NCBI RefSeq assembly: GCF_023703325.1
Contig: NZ_JAMQGM010000025.1
Span: 1-61,927, forward strand
DNA from: Streptomyces meridianus
GTDB taxonomy: Bacteria; Actinomycetota; Actinomycetes; Streptomycetales; Streptomycetaceae
Direction: 5' to 3'
Length of the DNA stretch: 61,927 nucleotides
Shown here: positions 1 to 8,040 of the stretch, one piece after another
Layout: every line of letters starts with the position of its first letter
How positions within the stretch are numbered: the first letter of the stretch is position 1
Made by a program: the position numbers and the translations under genes
The notes under the pieces: generated by a model
Told to the model about the DNA's origin: nothing
What the model saw: only the letters and a program-made list of their open reading frames with translations
The model's database searches: none

Positions 1-65
1 CTATCCGTGCAGCAGACCCAGCGTCTGCGTGGACGGCTGCATGTCGGCTGGAGGAATATGACCCT

Positions 66-770
66 ATGAGTAAGTGGATGATCACGTCGGGTCACGTCAA
101 TGACGACGGCATCGGAGAGGCGATCTGGGACTACGCCATGGAGGTCAGCAAACGCGTCTGGGGGCGCCCAGCCACAGAGGCAGAGATCAGGAAGGCATTG
201 GAGCAAGACCCGCATGACGACCTCGAGTCGCCACGTGGCGCCTTCCTCATCGCCCGTGCCGAAGACGACGAGGTCCTCGGCTACGTAGGTGTGCGACTTT
301 TGGCCGATCTCCACGCGACCGCCGAGGTGAAGCGCATGTATGTCCGCCCATCAGGGCGCGGGATGGGGCTCGGTAGGGGCCTGTTGCTGGCCGCCGAGGC
401 AGCCGCCCGTGAACTCGGTGCGCAACGTGTTGTCCTTGAGACCAACACGCAACTTACAGAGGCGCGGCGCATGTATGAGGCTCATGGGTACCGGGAGACC
501 GAGCCCTACAACGACCACCGCGCCGCCGAACACTGGTACGCGAAGACTCTGAATCGAGCACCACTTATAGGAGCGAGGTGGGGTCGCATCCTGCGTGAAC
601 TGCGGTTCTATGGCCCTTGGGGAACGAGGCCCCGGTGGTGCCCCCCAGTCCCCGTGGTTCCCTCCACGATCTGGCACGATTGTGGCACGCCGCGAATGTT
701 CGATCGTGCTACCCCGCCTGGGCCGCTTCGTCTGTCGGATGCATCAACTCGCTCCTTCGATCGGCAGTAG
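66..770 (+). CDS. GNAT-family N-acetyltransferase with run-on C-terminal tail
   Basis: Likely transfers an acetyl group from acetyl-CoA to an unknown amine. Residues 1-162 form a complete GNAT fold; the acetyl-CoA loop is the R98-G-M-G-L-G segment, followed by the usual EAAARELGA helix and the MYEAHGY strand-turn. The ATG is preceded by GGAGG at 50-54. GNAT homology stops at HWYAKTL (about position 551), yet the frame runs on for another 72 residues rich in Pro, Arg and Trp that do not look like protein. The native stop was probably lost by recombination, since the tail crosses one copy of an integrase-associated repeat (670-693). The fold is clear; the substrate and whether the full tail is made are not. 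Confidence 0.75.
   Translation: MSKWMITSGHVNDDGIGEAIWDYAMEVSKRVWGRPATEAEIRKALEQDPHDDLESPRGAFLIARAEDDEVLGYVGVRLLADLHATAEVKRMYVRPSGRGMGLGRGLLLAAEAAARELGAQRVVLETNTQLTEARRMYEAHGYRETEPYNDHRAAEHWYAKTLNRAPLIGARWGRILRELRFYGPWGTRPRWCPPVPVVPSTIWHDCGTPRMFDRATPPGPLRLSDASTRSFDRQ
670..693 (+). repeat. Left copy of integrase-tail direct repeat
   Basis: TCTGGCACG, a 4-base spacer, then TGGCACGCCGC. The same layout recurs at 4258-4281, where it overlaps the stop codon of the integrase. The 20 non-spacer bases are identical, and TGTTCGA follows shortly after in both places. TGGCAC pairs are common near the ends of actinomycete tyrosine-integrase genes and may be arm-type binding sites; that role is inferred. 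Confidence 0.6.
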
Positions 771-3117
771 CCCTATACCGTGGCCAATCCTGCCACAGCT
801 CATTGTAAGTCGAGTGGGTTCCTACAGAAAACCTAAGCACTTCAGTGGATTTGCTCACTTTGGCGACGGGAATAATGAATTGCTCTTTGAGCAGCCCCGG
901 CATACCGGTATTTCCGATGCTGGATGGGCGATGGATGACATGTTCTCGACTGCGGTAGTCGCTGAATGAGTAAGATGACCTGCCGGAGGCGTCCCGATGA
1001 TGGCCGACGGGTCGAAAGAGTACTGGACATAGACCGGACCCCTCGGCGATCTCCAGAAACTTGCCAACCGACTCCAGAAAGCGATTTAGCTCATCCTTAC
1101 TCGGAAAGTCATCGCGAGAATGCTGCAGCTTGTTGCGAATGCTTGAAACTTGGCCACCCTCAAGCACTCTGGTCATCTCTGAAAGCAATTCGATGATCTC
1201 CTGCTGCGCTTCCTTGGAGAGACTCAAGAAGGGCAGGGTGTGAGTGAAGGCGAAAGGTGTAAGATCTGCATGCGTCGCATAGGATGGCATTTCTGACTCT
1301 GGTCGCAGATACTGATCCGCATGTGCAAGTACATTGGCGAGGTAGGCGCGCAAGCGTGAGAATCCAGAGATCAAGGGGAAAAGAGTATTGCGCCCTTGAG
1401 AATCATAGATGACCGCCTCGACTGTCGCCGTGGGGCGTGCTTGTGCGCTATTAAGCACCTTGGCCATTTGTTCTCTGGCATCTGCATGATAATAGGTGAA
1501 CCTAGATTGAGCCGACCAGTGATCGAAAGTCAGCGCCCATGCGGTAAAGGACAAAGTTGCGTCGAGGGCGCTTTCGATGGATGAAAAGAGGGGTGAGGAT
1601 TCCCGTTTAATTTCGTACCTCTCCGACTCGCTATATGCTGTGATGGCTCCAACAGCTTGAGAAAACGCATCTCGGTTCCTGCGCAGAGGACCAAAAGCGT
1701 CCTCGGCATCCTTAAGACTGAATCCAAGTTTCCAGAGAAGAATGTTAACAAGCTCTGCGTCTTCCAAACGTTCTAGCTCCATCGTCCTCGGCACTCCGCA
1801 CCTATCGGCCGCTGCAGAGAATGAGGTGGGCCCTACTAGTACCAGGTTGCTCAACACATCCGCAGGATCGGCATTTCGCACATAGCGGTCCAATTTCTCT
1901 TCCACCGATTCTCCATCAATCCTCCTGAGCCTCCATCCCAGCTCACTTCGGCATGACGGGTCGGAAAGATCGTAGATGGAGACGATCAGTCGACGAAGGC
2001 GGACCACGGCCAAAGACCTGTCCTCCGGCATGGTTCGGACGCCATAGCGCGAACACTCTGCCGACAAGTTGTAGAATCCTGTCGATATATCAAGAATCTT
2101 GGGGCGCCTGATTTCATGCGCGGGGATCTTGATCTGCTTGGTGTGGACTGCTTCATCGATGCAGGTGGTGAGCTGCTTGCTCTTCATCAGTATAAGGGCT
2201 TGAATTTTTCCTGCCTTATCCAACCCTTCTATAAACGCTTGCGGGTCCCCCACGTTAATCGAATTCTCACGCAATGCTAAACGCAGCGGGGCACCTTTCC
2301 CTTTCAGGGCGATTGTGATGATCGCGTCTAGCTCTTCGCTGGAGAAGCACTCGCCAAGGAGGGGAATCTCTCCCAGGCACCTTTGATCTCCGTAGTAGTC
2401 ACAGATTTCATTGTCGATATCGGTGAAGAACTCGGGAAATGCCGACGGGGGTTCCCATTCCTTTTCCAGTATTTCACGCAGCTTGGCGCGGGTCTTATGG
2501 ATTTGGCTATCCGTCGTCGCCAGGTACGTGCGATGTACCGTTCTGCAGGTCCGCTTCTCGCAGTGGTAGAGGGGGATTTCGACGATTGGAATGAGGGCTC
2601 GCATTTCCTGGCTGAATATAATCCCCAGTGGTCCTGTGGTCACGTCCGCTGATTGCCACACGCCCCGAGGCGTCCCCTCCAATAGTTCGGCAGTCTGAAG
2701 CTCGTCCACCGATACAGGGTCATGCTGGAATACTTCAAACGCCTTGTCGTAGAGCTCCCTTCCCCAGATGAATGGGTGGAGAATTTTGCCCGCTTCGATT
2801 TCTTCGTTGAGCGCAGAGATTAGCTCTGTAAGATCTGTTTTATTGTGATCGACGAGAAGTTCGTGATGCGAAAATTTCAGAAAACATGCTAGGCGCACTT
2901 CGGGCCACTTGAAATTCCGAATCCGCATGAGGCGTTTGCAGAGTTCCTCCCCGGAATCCGTAAGCGCTATGGACTCGATCAACTTGGATGGCACCCGGTA
3001 TCGGCTTGGCAAGATCGAGTGCGCCATGAATTCCTGGACTGCTACGAGCCTTAGTAGCCTCTTTCGCTCATCTACGCTCGGATACATTTCCTTGAGGTCA
3101 CGGCTCGTGTATGGCAT
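709..3117 (-). CDS. Large protein of unknown family with a HEPN-like R-N-x3-H motif
   Basis: 802 aa, no family recognised. I chose ATG 3117 because AAAGGGG lies 8 bases upstream; a TTG at 3141 would add eight residues but has no SD. The protein looks soluble: no signal peptide or membrane segment is seen. Two Cys clusters (around residues 183-193, HCEKRTC, and 238-257, CDYYGDQRC) could bind metal. Near the C-terminus a predicted helix reads SIRNKLQHSRDD, with R661, N662 and H666 matching the R-N-x3-H active-site motif of HEPN ribonucleases, followed by a second amphipathic helix as in that fold. The gene is more AT-rich than its surroundings, stands alone, and lies on a tRNA-associated island next to an integrase remnant. 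A defence or toxin role is inference only. Confidence 0.8.
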   Translation of the reverse strand: MPYTSRDLKEMYPSVDERKRLLRLVAVQEFMAHSILPSRYRVPSKLIESIALTDSGEELCKRLMRIRNFKWPEVRLACFLKFSHHELLVDHNKTDLTELISALNEEIEAGKILHPFIWGRELYDKAFEVFQHDPVSVDELQTAELLEGTPRGVWQSADVTTGPLGIIFSQEMRALIPIVEIPLYHCEKRTCRTVHRTYLATTDSQIHKTRAKLREILEKEWEPPSAFPEFFTDIDNEICDYYGDQRCLGEIPLLGECFSSEELDAIITIALKGKGAPLRLALRENSINVGDPQAFIEGLDKAGKIQALILMKSKQLTTCIDEAVHTKQIKIPAHEIRRPKILDISTGFYNLSAECSRYGVRTMPEDRSLAVVRLRRLIVSIYDLSDPSCRSELGWRLRRIDGESVEEKLDRYVRNADPADVLSNLVLVGPTSFSAAADRCGVPRTMELERLEDAELVNILLWKLGFSLKDAEDAFGPLRRNRDAFSQAVGAITAYSESERYEIKRESSPLFSSIESALDATLSFTAWALTFDHWSAQSRFTYYHADAREQMAKVLNSAQARPTATVEAVIYDSQGRNTLFPLISGFSRLRAYLANVLAHADQYLRPESEMPSYATHADLTPFAFTHTLPFLSLSKEAQQEIIELLSEMTRVLEGGQVSSIRNKLQHSRDDFPSKDELNRFLESVGKFLEIAEGSGLCPVLFRPVGHHRDASGRSSYSFSDYRSREHVIHRPSSIGNTGMPGLLKEQFIIPVAKVSKSTEVLRFSVGTHSTYNELWQDWPRYRATADRRSELMHPTDEAAQAG

Positions 3118-3220
3118 GTAGCAGCCCCTTTCGACAGGCAATCAGGCTAGCTCCATGTCGAGGAGAATGTGGGCGGTTCGGGCGAATCGGCCGTTAGCGT
3201 GCTGGTGGCTTCGTCGCGGA

Positions 3221-3386
3221 GGTCGGCGGAGCGGCTTTGGGCGGGAGCTGCCATGGGGCGAGAGATCGGGGGCTCGTAAGCTCGCTCGCGACTCGGGCAG
3301 CTCCTCGCCTGCCCGCAAAGCCCGAAGTGAGCTCCCGATCTTCGAGGCTCGCCCCATGGTGGCTGCCTAAAGCTGCGGAGCCGACC
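3221..3386. repeat. Long imperfect palindrome abutting the truncated integrase
   Basis: Arms at 3221-3276 and 3329-3386 are imperfect reverse complements over about 56 bases; both contain CCATGGGGCGAG-type cores, GATCGGG and GTCGG ends. The central part holds its own hairpin (CGGGCAG ... CTGCCCG, about 3294-3315). Integrase homology begins immediately beyond the right arm, so the palindrome occupies the place of the integrase N-terminus. It could be a MITE-like insertion, a plasmid-type replication or transfer site, or a recombination scar; the sequence does not decide. Confidence 0.7.
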
Positions 3387-3387
3387 G

Positions 3388-4269
3388 GTACCACCGCCGG
3401 CCACGCGCGAGCGGAACGACAGCGCCCTGCGACTCCACATCCTGCCAACCTTCCGGAGAACAGCCGTCACCGACATCTCCACTGCTCAGGTCCGGCGCTG
3501 GCGAGCATCTCTGCTGGACAGCGGTGTCGGTGAACCGACCGTCGTGAAGGCGTACCAAATCCTGCGGGCCATCCTGAACACGGCGGTGGACGACGGATTG
3601 ATCCAGCGGAACCCGTGCCGGATCAAGGGTGCGGGCACCACCAAGACTGCGGAGCGACCGTTCCTCGACATCGGCGAGGTCTTCGCCCTGGCCGACGCCG
3701 TGCCCGGTCGCTATCGCGTGCTGATCCTTCTGGCAGCGTTCACCGGGCTGCGGTTCGGCGAGCTTGCAGCCCTCCAGCGATGTGACGTCGACCTGGAGCG
3801 TCGGACGGTTGCGGTGCGGCGCTCTCAGGCCGAGACCCGTTCGACGGGGCTCCTGGTCAAGACTCCGAAGAGCGCGGCGGGCATCCGCACGGTGTCCTTC
3901 CCTTCCTCGCTCACCAACGAGCTGGCTGCCCATATCGCGGAGTTCGCCGAGCCTGGCCGGACCGGGCTCGTGTTCGTGGGTCCGCGCGGTGGCAGCCTGC
4001 GCCGGAACAACTTCCGACGGCTCTGGACCAAGGCCGTGAAGGCAACGGGCCTGGGAGACGTGCACTTCCACGACCTCCGCCACACCGGCAATACCCTGGC
4101 CGCGACCGGTGGCGCGACGACCCGTGAGCTGATGCAGCGCATGGGCCACTCGTCGGTCCGGGCCGCGCTGATCTATCAGCACCTCGTCAACGGACGTGAC
4201 CGAGCCATCGCGGACCACGTCGACGAACAGATCCGCCGGGCTCAGGGTGAGGAGCCTTCTGGCACGTAA
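3388..4269 (+). pseudogene. int: Tyrosine-recombinase integrase, 5'-truncated
   Basis: Site-specific integrase of the island. The frame is open from 3331, but there is no start codon until GTG 3544, which has no good SD. Translation upstream of 3544 still matches the core-binding domain (LRLHILPTF ... TDISTAQVRRWR), so the gene once began further left and lost its N-terminal arm-binding part to the palindrome at 3221-3386. The catalytic domain is complete when numbered from 3544: R70, K106, H176-x-x-R179, H202 and nucleophile Y211 (ALIYQHL). It ends 105 bases from the 3' end of tRNA-Val, the usual position for an integrase next to its attachment site. A shortened protein from GTG 3544 would lack most of the core-binding domain and is probably inactive. 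Confidence 0.8.
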
Positions 4270-4281
4270 CTGGCACGCCGC
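4258..4281 (+). repeat. Right copy of integrase-tail direct repeat
   Basis: TCTGGCACG, spacer TAAC, TGGCACGCCGC. It overlaps the integrase stop codon and matches 670-693 at every base outside the spacer. The pair brackets the 802-aa gene, the palindrome and the truncated integrase. Confidence 0.6.
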
Positions 4282-4313
4282 CCGTTCCGAGTGTTCGAGG
4301 ACGGGGAACGATC

Positions 4314-4355
4314 AAGGCCCAGGGATCCGGATTCGCACCGGTTCACCTGGGCCTT
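4314..4355 (+). terminator. Hairpin after the integrase
   Basis: AAGGCCCAGG (4314-4323) pairs with CCTGGGCCTT (4346-4355), a 10-bp stem with a 22-base loop and no U-run, as is usual in Streptomyces. It lies between the integrase stop and the convergent tRNA-Val. Confidence 0.6.
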
Positions 4356-4374
4356 CGCCGTGAGGGGCATCGGG

Positions 4375-4446
4375 TGGGCACAGCTGGGTTCGAACCAGCG
4401 ACATCTGCTTTGTAAGAGCAGCGCTCTACCGCTGAGCTATGCGCCC
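4375..4446 (-). tRNA. tRNA-Val (anticodon UAC)
   Basis: A 72-nt cloverleaf read on the minus strand: acceptor GGGCGCA pairs with TGTGCCC, D-stem GCTC/GAGC, anticodon stem CTGCT/AGCAG with loop CTTACAA (anticodon UAC, valine), T-arm GCTGG-TTCGAAC-CCAGC, discriminator A. The CCA is not encoded. The 3' end points towards the integrase remnant, so this gene is the likely integration site of the island to its left. Confidence 0.95.
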
Positions 4447-4706
4447 TGGGATGAGGTGACAGACTACATTGCACCCCTCCCGCGCCCGCAATCCGCGCGG
4501 AGGCCCCCAATCCGGCCCCGCTGGCCCCCGGCCACCCTGTGCGGCCCCGCAGGAGCCGCCTCCGCGGAGCCCTCACGGCCGAGGCGGTCGGCCCGCGCCC
4601 TGCCGACCCCCGGCCACCCCGCCCGCGAACCATCCGGCCCCCTTGTTCGTCAGTAACGGGTGGGAGAATGGCACCGGCCAGGGGCGGACACGGCACGGGA
4701 GAGTCA

Positions 4707-6167
4707 GTGACGGGGACGACACACGCACAGCCGCACGCACAGGGACCACGGCGCCGTCACTCCGGGACGTCCCGCGCGTCCGGCACGTCCCACCCGCCCC
4801 ACACGTCATCCGGATCCCGGACACCCGGCACGTCCCGCACCCCCCGCTCCCCCGCGGCCGATGTGCTCGCCCTGCTGCTCCTCCCCCTCCCCCTGCTGGC
4901 CGCCGCCCTCCCGGCCGCGTTCGCCGGCGGCGGCACCCGTCGCTGGTGGGGCCGCGGCGAGAACCACCGGGCCGAGGCGCAGGCGGCCAAGGACGCCGCC
5001 GCGGCGGCCTTCTACGACCTCGACACCGCCCAGCGCGACCTGCGCATCTCCATCGAGACCATCGCTGCGGTGGACAACTCGCCCCGGGGCCGGCGGGCCG
5101 CCGAGGACTTCCGGTCCCTCGGCAGCCGCATCGACGAGGCCAGCCACCGCTACATCGCCGCCATCGACGCCCACGACCTGGACCGCGACGATCTCGACGC
5201 CGCCGCCGCGTCCCGCGCCCACCACGACCTCACCCAGGCCAGGCAGGATCTGGAGAACGTCCGCAAGGACCTCGACCGGTTCGCCGACGGCCTCGCTCCC
5301 CTTCTCCAGCAGGCCGAGACCCAGCTCGCCCGGCTCGCGCCGTCCGTCGAGCGGGCTCGCCAGGCCCTGCTCGCCGCGACCGGTGCGCTCGACTCGGTCC
5401 GTGCGGCCGGCCTGCGCGCGGACGACCTCGCCACCCGTCTGGCGGCCCTCTCCCCCGAGCTGACCCGGCTCAACCAGGGCGCGGGGCAGCACGGCGTCCA
5501 GGACACGATCCGCCGCGCCGACAACGTTCTGCGCAAGGCCGAAGCCCTCCGCGCCGAGGCCGAACAGCTGCCCGCCAGGGCCGCCGAGATCGACCGCCGG
5601 CTGGTCTCCCTGCGCACTCGCGCCCAGGCCATCACCACGCGGGCCCAGGGTGTCGAACCCGTCCTGAGCGAACTGCGCCGCCGCTACAGCGCCAAGTGCT
5701 GGCAGGACCTCCAGCCCGTTCCGCAGCAGGCGGCACAGCACGTCGGGCAGGCGGAGCAGAAACTCAAGGAGGCGCAGCGGGCCCGCGACGAGCAGCGCTG
5801 GGCCGACGCCACCTCGCTGCTCAGCACCGTCCGTGCCCTGCTGAACACGACGGACGAAGCGGTGTCCGCGGCCGGTGACCGGCTGCGCCGGCTGGATGCG
5901 GTGGCGTTCGACCCCTCCAAGGAGGTCGACCGCACGCGCTTCGCGATCCGCGACGCCCAGCGGCTGGCGATGGCCGGCCGCAACACCCCCGACCCCCGGC
6001 ACGCCCGCCCTCTGGACGATGCGGTGGCCCGTCTGGAGCGGACGGTCGCCGGACTCGAGGGGCGGCACCCCGACTACTGGCACTTCCTGACCGAGACGGA
6101 GGAGATCCGCGCGACGGTGGCCCGGGTCGTGGCGGAGATCCGCGAAGCACGCGGCGGAACCGGCTGA
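4707..6167 (+). CDS. Membrane-anchored coiled-coil protein, function unknown
   Basis: 486 aa from GTG 4707, with GGGAGAG just upstream; the open frame extends further left but has no better start. Residues 1-50 are rich in Thr, Ser, Pro, His and Arg, then one hydrophobic helix (LALLLLPLPLLAAALPAAF, about 52-70) anchors the protein. The rest, about 75-486, is almost continuous charged alpha-helix with heptad character (long Leu/Ala-Arg/Glu-Asp runs), so a long extracytoplasmic or cytoplasmic coiled coil. I know no catalytic motif for it. It is followed on the same strand by a DUF4383 membrane protein, perhaps in one transcript. Family unassigned. Confidence 0.75.
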   Translation: MTGTTHAQPHAQGPRRRHSGTSRASGTSHPPHTSSGSRTPGTSRTPRSPAADVLALLLLPLPLLAAALPAAFAGGGTRRWWGRGENHRAEAQAAKDAAAAAFYDLDTAQRDLRISIETIAAVDNSPRGRRAAEDFRSLGSRIDEASHRYIAAIDAHDLDRDDLDAAAASRAHHDLTQARQDLENVRKDLDRFADGLAPLLQQAETQLARLAPSVERARQALLAATGALDSVRAAGLRADDLATRLAALSPELTRLNQGAGQHGVQDTIRRADNVLRKAEALRAEAEQLPARAAEIDRRLVSLRTRAQAITTRAQGVEPVLSELRRRYSAKCWQDLQPVPQQAAQHVGQAEQKLKEAQRARDEQRWADATSLLSTVRALLNTTDEAVSAAGDRLRRLDAVAFDPSKEVDRTRFAIRDAQRLAMAGRNTPDPRHARPLDDAVARLERTVAGLEGRHPDYWHFLTETEEIRATVARVVAEIREARGGTG

Positions 6168-6315
6168 GCCGCAGGCATCCGGCTGCGCCGGTCATCCGCG
6201 GGGGTGGCGGCGCGAAGGGCCGAATGGCGGAGCCCCCGGCCCCGGCGGATCCTGGAAGGTGCAGTCGGCCGGGTGCGCAGCAGCCGCGCCGTCCCGCGTG
6301 CGCAAGGAGGCCGGA

Positions 6316-6957
6316 ATGGCGACGGGCCAGGCCCTCAAGGGCGGCAAGGACATCGGCAAAGGCCCCGGCGGCCGGTTCCCGGAACGCCTGGCGAAGCACC
6401 CTCGTCTCGACGAACACCTGCCCGTCGACCACCGGCTCAGCCAGGTCTACCGCGTCGGCGCCGGCCTGATGGGGCTGGTGCTCGTGGTCTTCGGCATCCT
6501 GGGCCTGATCGACGAGGTCGGGTGGTTCGACACCGGGAACGACACGGTGGCGGGCCTCAACACGAACGGCGCGCTCAGCGTGCTGTCGATCGTCGTGGGC
6601 GGGCTGCTGTTCTTCGGCATGCTGATCGGCGGCAACTTCGCGTCGATGCTCAACGCGGTGCTTGGCGTCGCCTTCATCCTGAGCGGCTTCGTGAACCTGG
6701 CCCTGCTGGAAACGGACTACAACTTCCTGGCGTTCCGGATCCCGAACGTCCTGTTCAGTTTCGTGGTCGGGCTGATGCTCATGACGTTCGGCATGTACGG
6801 GAGGGTCAGCGGAGGCCTGTCCCACGACAATCCGTACTGGCGTTCCCGTCATCCGCAGCAGGTCGAACGGGAGCATGCCGCGCAGGAGGCAGTGGCCCGC
6901 AAGAAGCGGGCCGCGCTCGCCCACCGGTCGTCCGGGCAGCGCCGCGAAGTGCTCTGA
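6316..6957 (+). CDS. DUF4383 family membrane protein
   Basis: 213 aa from ATG 6316, with a strong AAGGAGG at 6304-6310 that decides the start. A hydrophilic N-terminus (about 50 aa) precedes four hydrophobic segments: VYRVGAGLMGLVLVVFGIL, a segment around LSVLSIVVGGLLFFGML, one around SMLNAVLGVAFILSGFV, and a last one around VLFSFVVGLMLMTFGMY. The C-terminal about 45 residues are basic (ARKKRAALAHR) and probably cytoplasmic. This layout fits the DUF4383 family, common in actinobacteria, with no established role. The preceding gene encodes a membrane-anchored coiled-coil protein. Confidence 0.8.
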   Translation: MATGQALKGGKDIGKGPGGRFPERLAKHPRLDEHLPVDHRLSQVYRVGAGLMGLVLVVFGILGLIDEVGWFDTGNDTVAGLNTNGALSVLSIVVGGLLFFGMLIGGNFASMLNAVLGVAFILSGFVNLALLETDYNFLAFRIPNVLFSFVVGLMLMTFGMYGRVSGGLSHDNPYWRSRHPQQVEREHAAQEAVARKKRAALAHRSSGQRREVL

Positions 6958-7021
6958 ACGCCCTGCCGGAACGGCCCCGGAGCCCCCGGGCCCGACGATG
7001 AGCGGCAGCTACTCTGTTTCC

Positions 7022-7237
7022 ATGCCCCGATACGAATACCGCTGCCGGTCCTGCGGGACCACGTTCGAGCTGAACCGGCCCATGGCCGAGTCCTCCGCTC
7101 CCGCGTCCTGCCCCGAGGGCCACGACGACACGGTCAAGCTGCTGTCGGCCGTGGCGGTCGGCGGCAGTGTCTCGGCGCCCTCCCCGGCCCCGGGCGGCGG
7201 TGGCGGAGGCTGCTGCGGTGGCGGCTGCTGCAGCTGA
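7022..7237 (+). CDS. FmdB-family zinc-ribbon protein
   Basis: 71 aa. MPRYEYRCRSCGTTFEL is the typical start of FmdB/CxxC_CXXC_SSSS regulatory-type zinc ribbons, with CRSC as the first Cys pair and a CPEGH sequence about 25 residues later as the second knuckle. The C-terminus is a Gly/Cys-rich tail ending CCGGGCCS, which is frequent in this family. The start ATG 7022 is fixed by homology; the in-frame sequence upstream does not look coding. The role of the family is not firmly known; some members are linked to regulation of amidase or formamidase genes. Confidence 0.85.
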   Translation: MPRYEYRCRSCGTTFELNRPMAESSAPASCPEGHDDTVKLLSAVAVGGSVSAPSPAPGGGGGGCCGGGCCS

Positions 7238-7283
7238 CGCGTCCCGCCCCGTCCTCGGACATCGACCGGCGCAGGGACGGAGG

Positions 7284-7300
7284 CCGGGCGCTCCGCCCGG
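7284..7300. terminator. Convergent hairpin
   Basis: CCGGGCG - CTC - CGCCCGG, a 7-bp GC-only stem with a 3-base loop, between the convergent zinc-ribbon and O-methyltransferase genes. Confidence 0.55.
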
Positions 7301-7338
7301 GCCGGAGACGGCCCACCGCCCCGCCCCGGCAGGTCAGG

Positions 7339-8025
7339 TCAGCGCTTGCGCGCCAGGGTGAGCCCGTCCGCGACCGTGAGCATCACCGACTCCATCCGGC
7401 CGTCCGCCATCACGTGGTCGTTGAACGCCCTGATCGCGGCTGCCGGCCCGGTCGCGTCCGGGTCACCGACCTCGCCGTGGAAGAGGACGTTGTCGACCGC
7501 GATCAACCCACCGGGCCGCATCCGCGGCACCAATTCCTCCCAGTACGCGATGTAGCCCTCCTTGTCGGCGTCCAGGAAGGCGAGGTCCACGTCGGCCGTG
7601 GACGGCAGGGCACGCAGGGTCTCCACGGCGGGTGCGATGCGCAGGTCGATCCGGTCGGCGACTCCCGCCTCGGCCCAGGCCTCGCGGGCGTACGCGGTGT
7701 ACTCCTCGGAGACGTCGCACGTGATCAGGGTGCCGTCGGCCGGCAGCGCCCGGGCCATCGAGAGTGACGACAGTCCGGTGAAGGTGCCGACCTCGACGAC
7801 CTTGCGCGCTCCGACGAGCCGCACCAGGAACGCGAGCAGCGGCCCCTGCTCCTCGGCGACCTGCATGCCCGCCCGGTCCGCCAGTTGTGCGTGCGTCACC
7901 TCGACGAGGTCGCGCTGCACGGCGTCGAGCGGCGGGTTGTGCGCCAGCAGGTAGTCGTACAGCTCCGGCGTGACCGGCGTGCTCTTGCTGTGGTGCTCGG
8001 TGTGCCTGCTCGTTGCGTCAGCCAT
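7339..8025 (-). CDS. SAM-dependent O-methyltransferase (class I, caffeoyl-CoA OMT-like)
   Basis: 228 aa from ATG 8025; GAGG sits 9 bases upstream, whereas an in-frame ATG at 8034 almost touches that SD. Motifs: VVEVGTFTGLSSLSMA (SAM-binding loop), LITCDVSEEY (acidic residue for the ribose), VDLAFLDADKEGY (metal-binding Asp region) and GGLIAVDNVLFHGEV, all as in the cation-dependent OMT family. The start is only 16 bases after the stop of the HAD phosphatase gene, so it is probably the last cistron of the Ter-associated biosynthetic operon. Substrate unknown; such enzymes methylate catechol-like hydroxyls. Confidence 0.85.
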   Translation of the reverse strand: MADATSRHTEHHSKSTPVTPELYDYLLAHNPPLDAVQRDLVEVTHAQLADRAGMQVAEEQGPLLAFLVRLVGARKVVEVGTFTGLSSLSMARALPADGTLITCDVSEEYTAYAREAWAEAGVADRIDLRIAPAVETLRALPSTADVDLAFLDADKEGYIAYWEELVPRMRPGGLIAVDNVLFHGEVGDPDATGPAAAIRAFNDHVMADGRMESVMLTVADGLTLARKR

Positions 8026-8040
8026 GACTGCCATCCTCGC

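Noticed and set aside
3118..3141. TTG start giving an 810-aa form of the HEPN-like protein
   Set aside because: AAAGGGG is ideally placed for the ATG at 3117 and would lie inside the coding sequence of the longer form.
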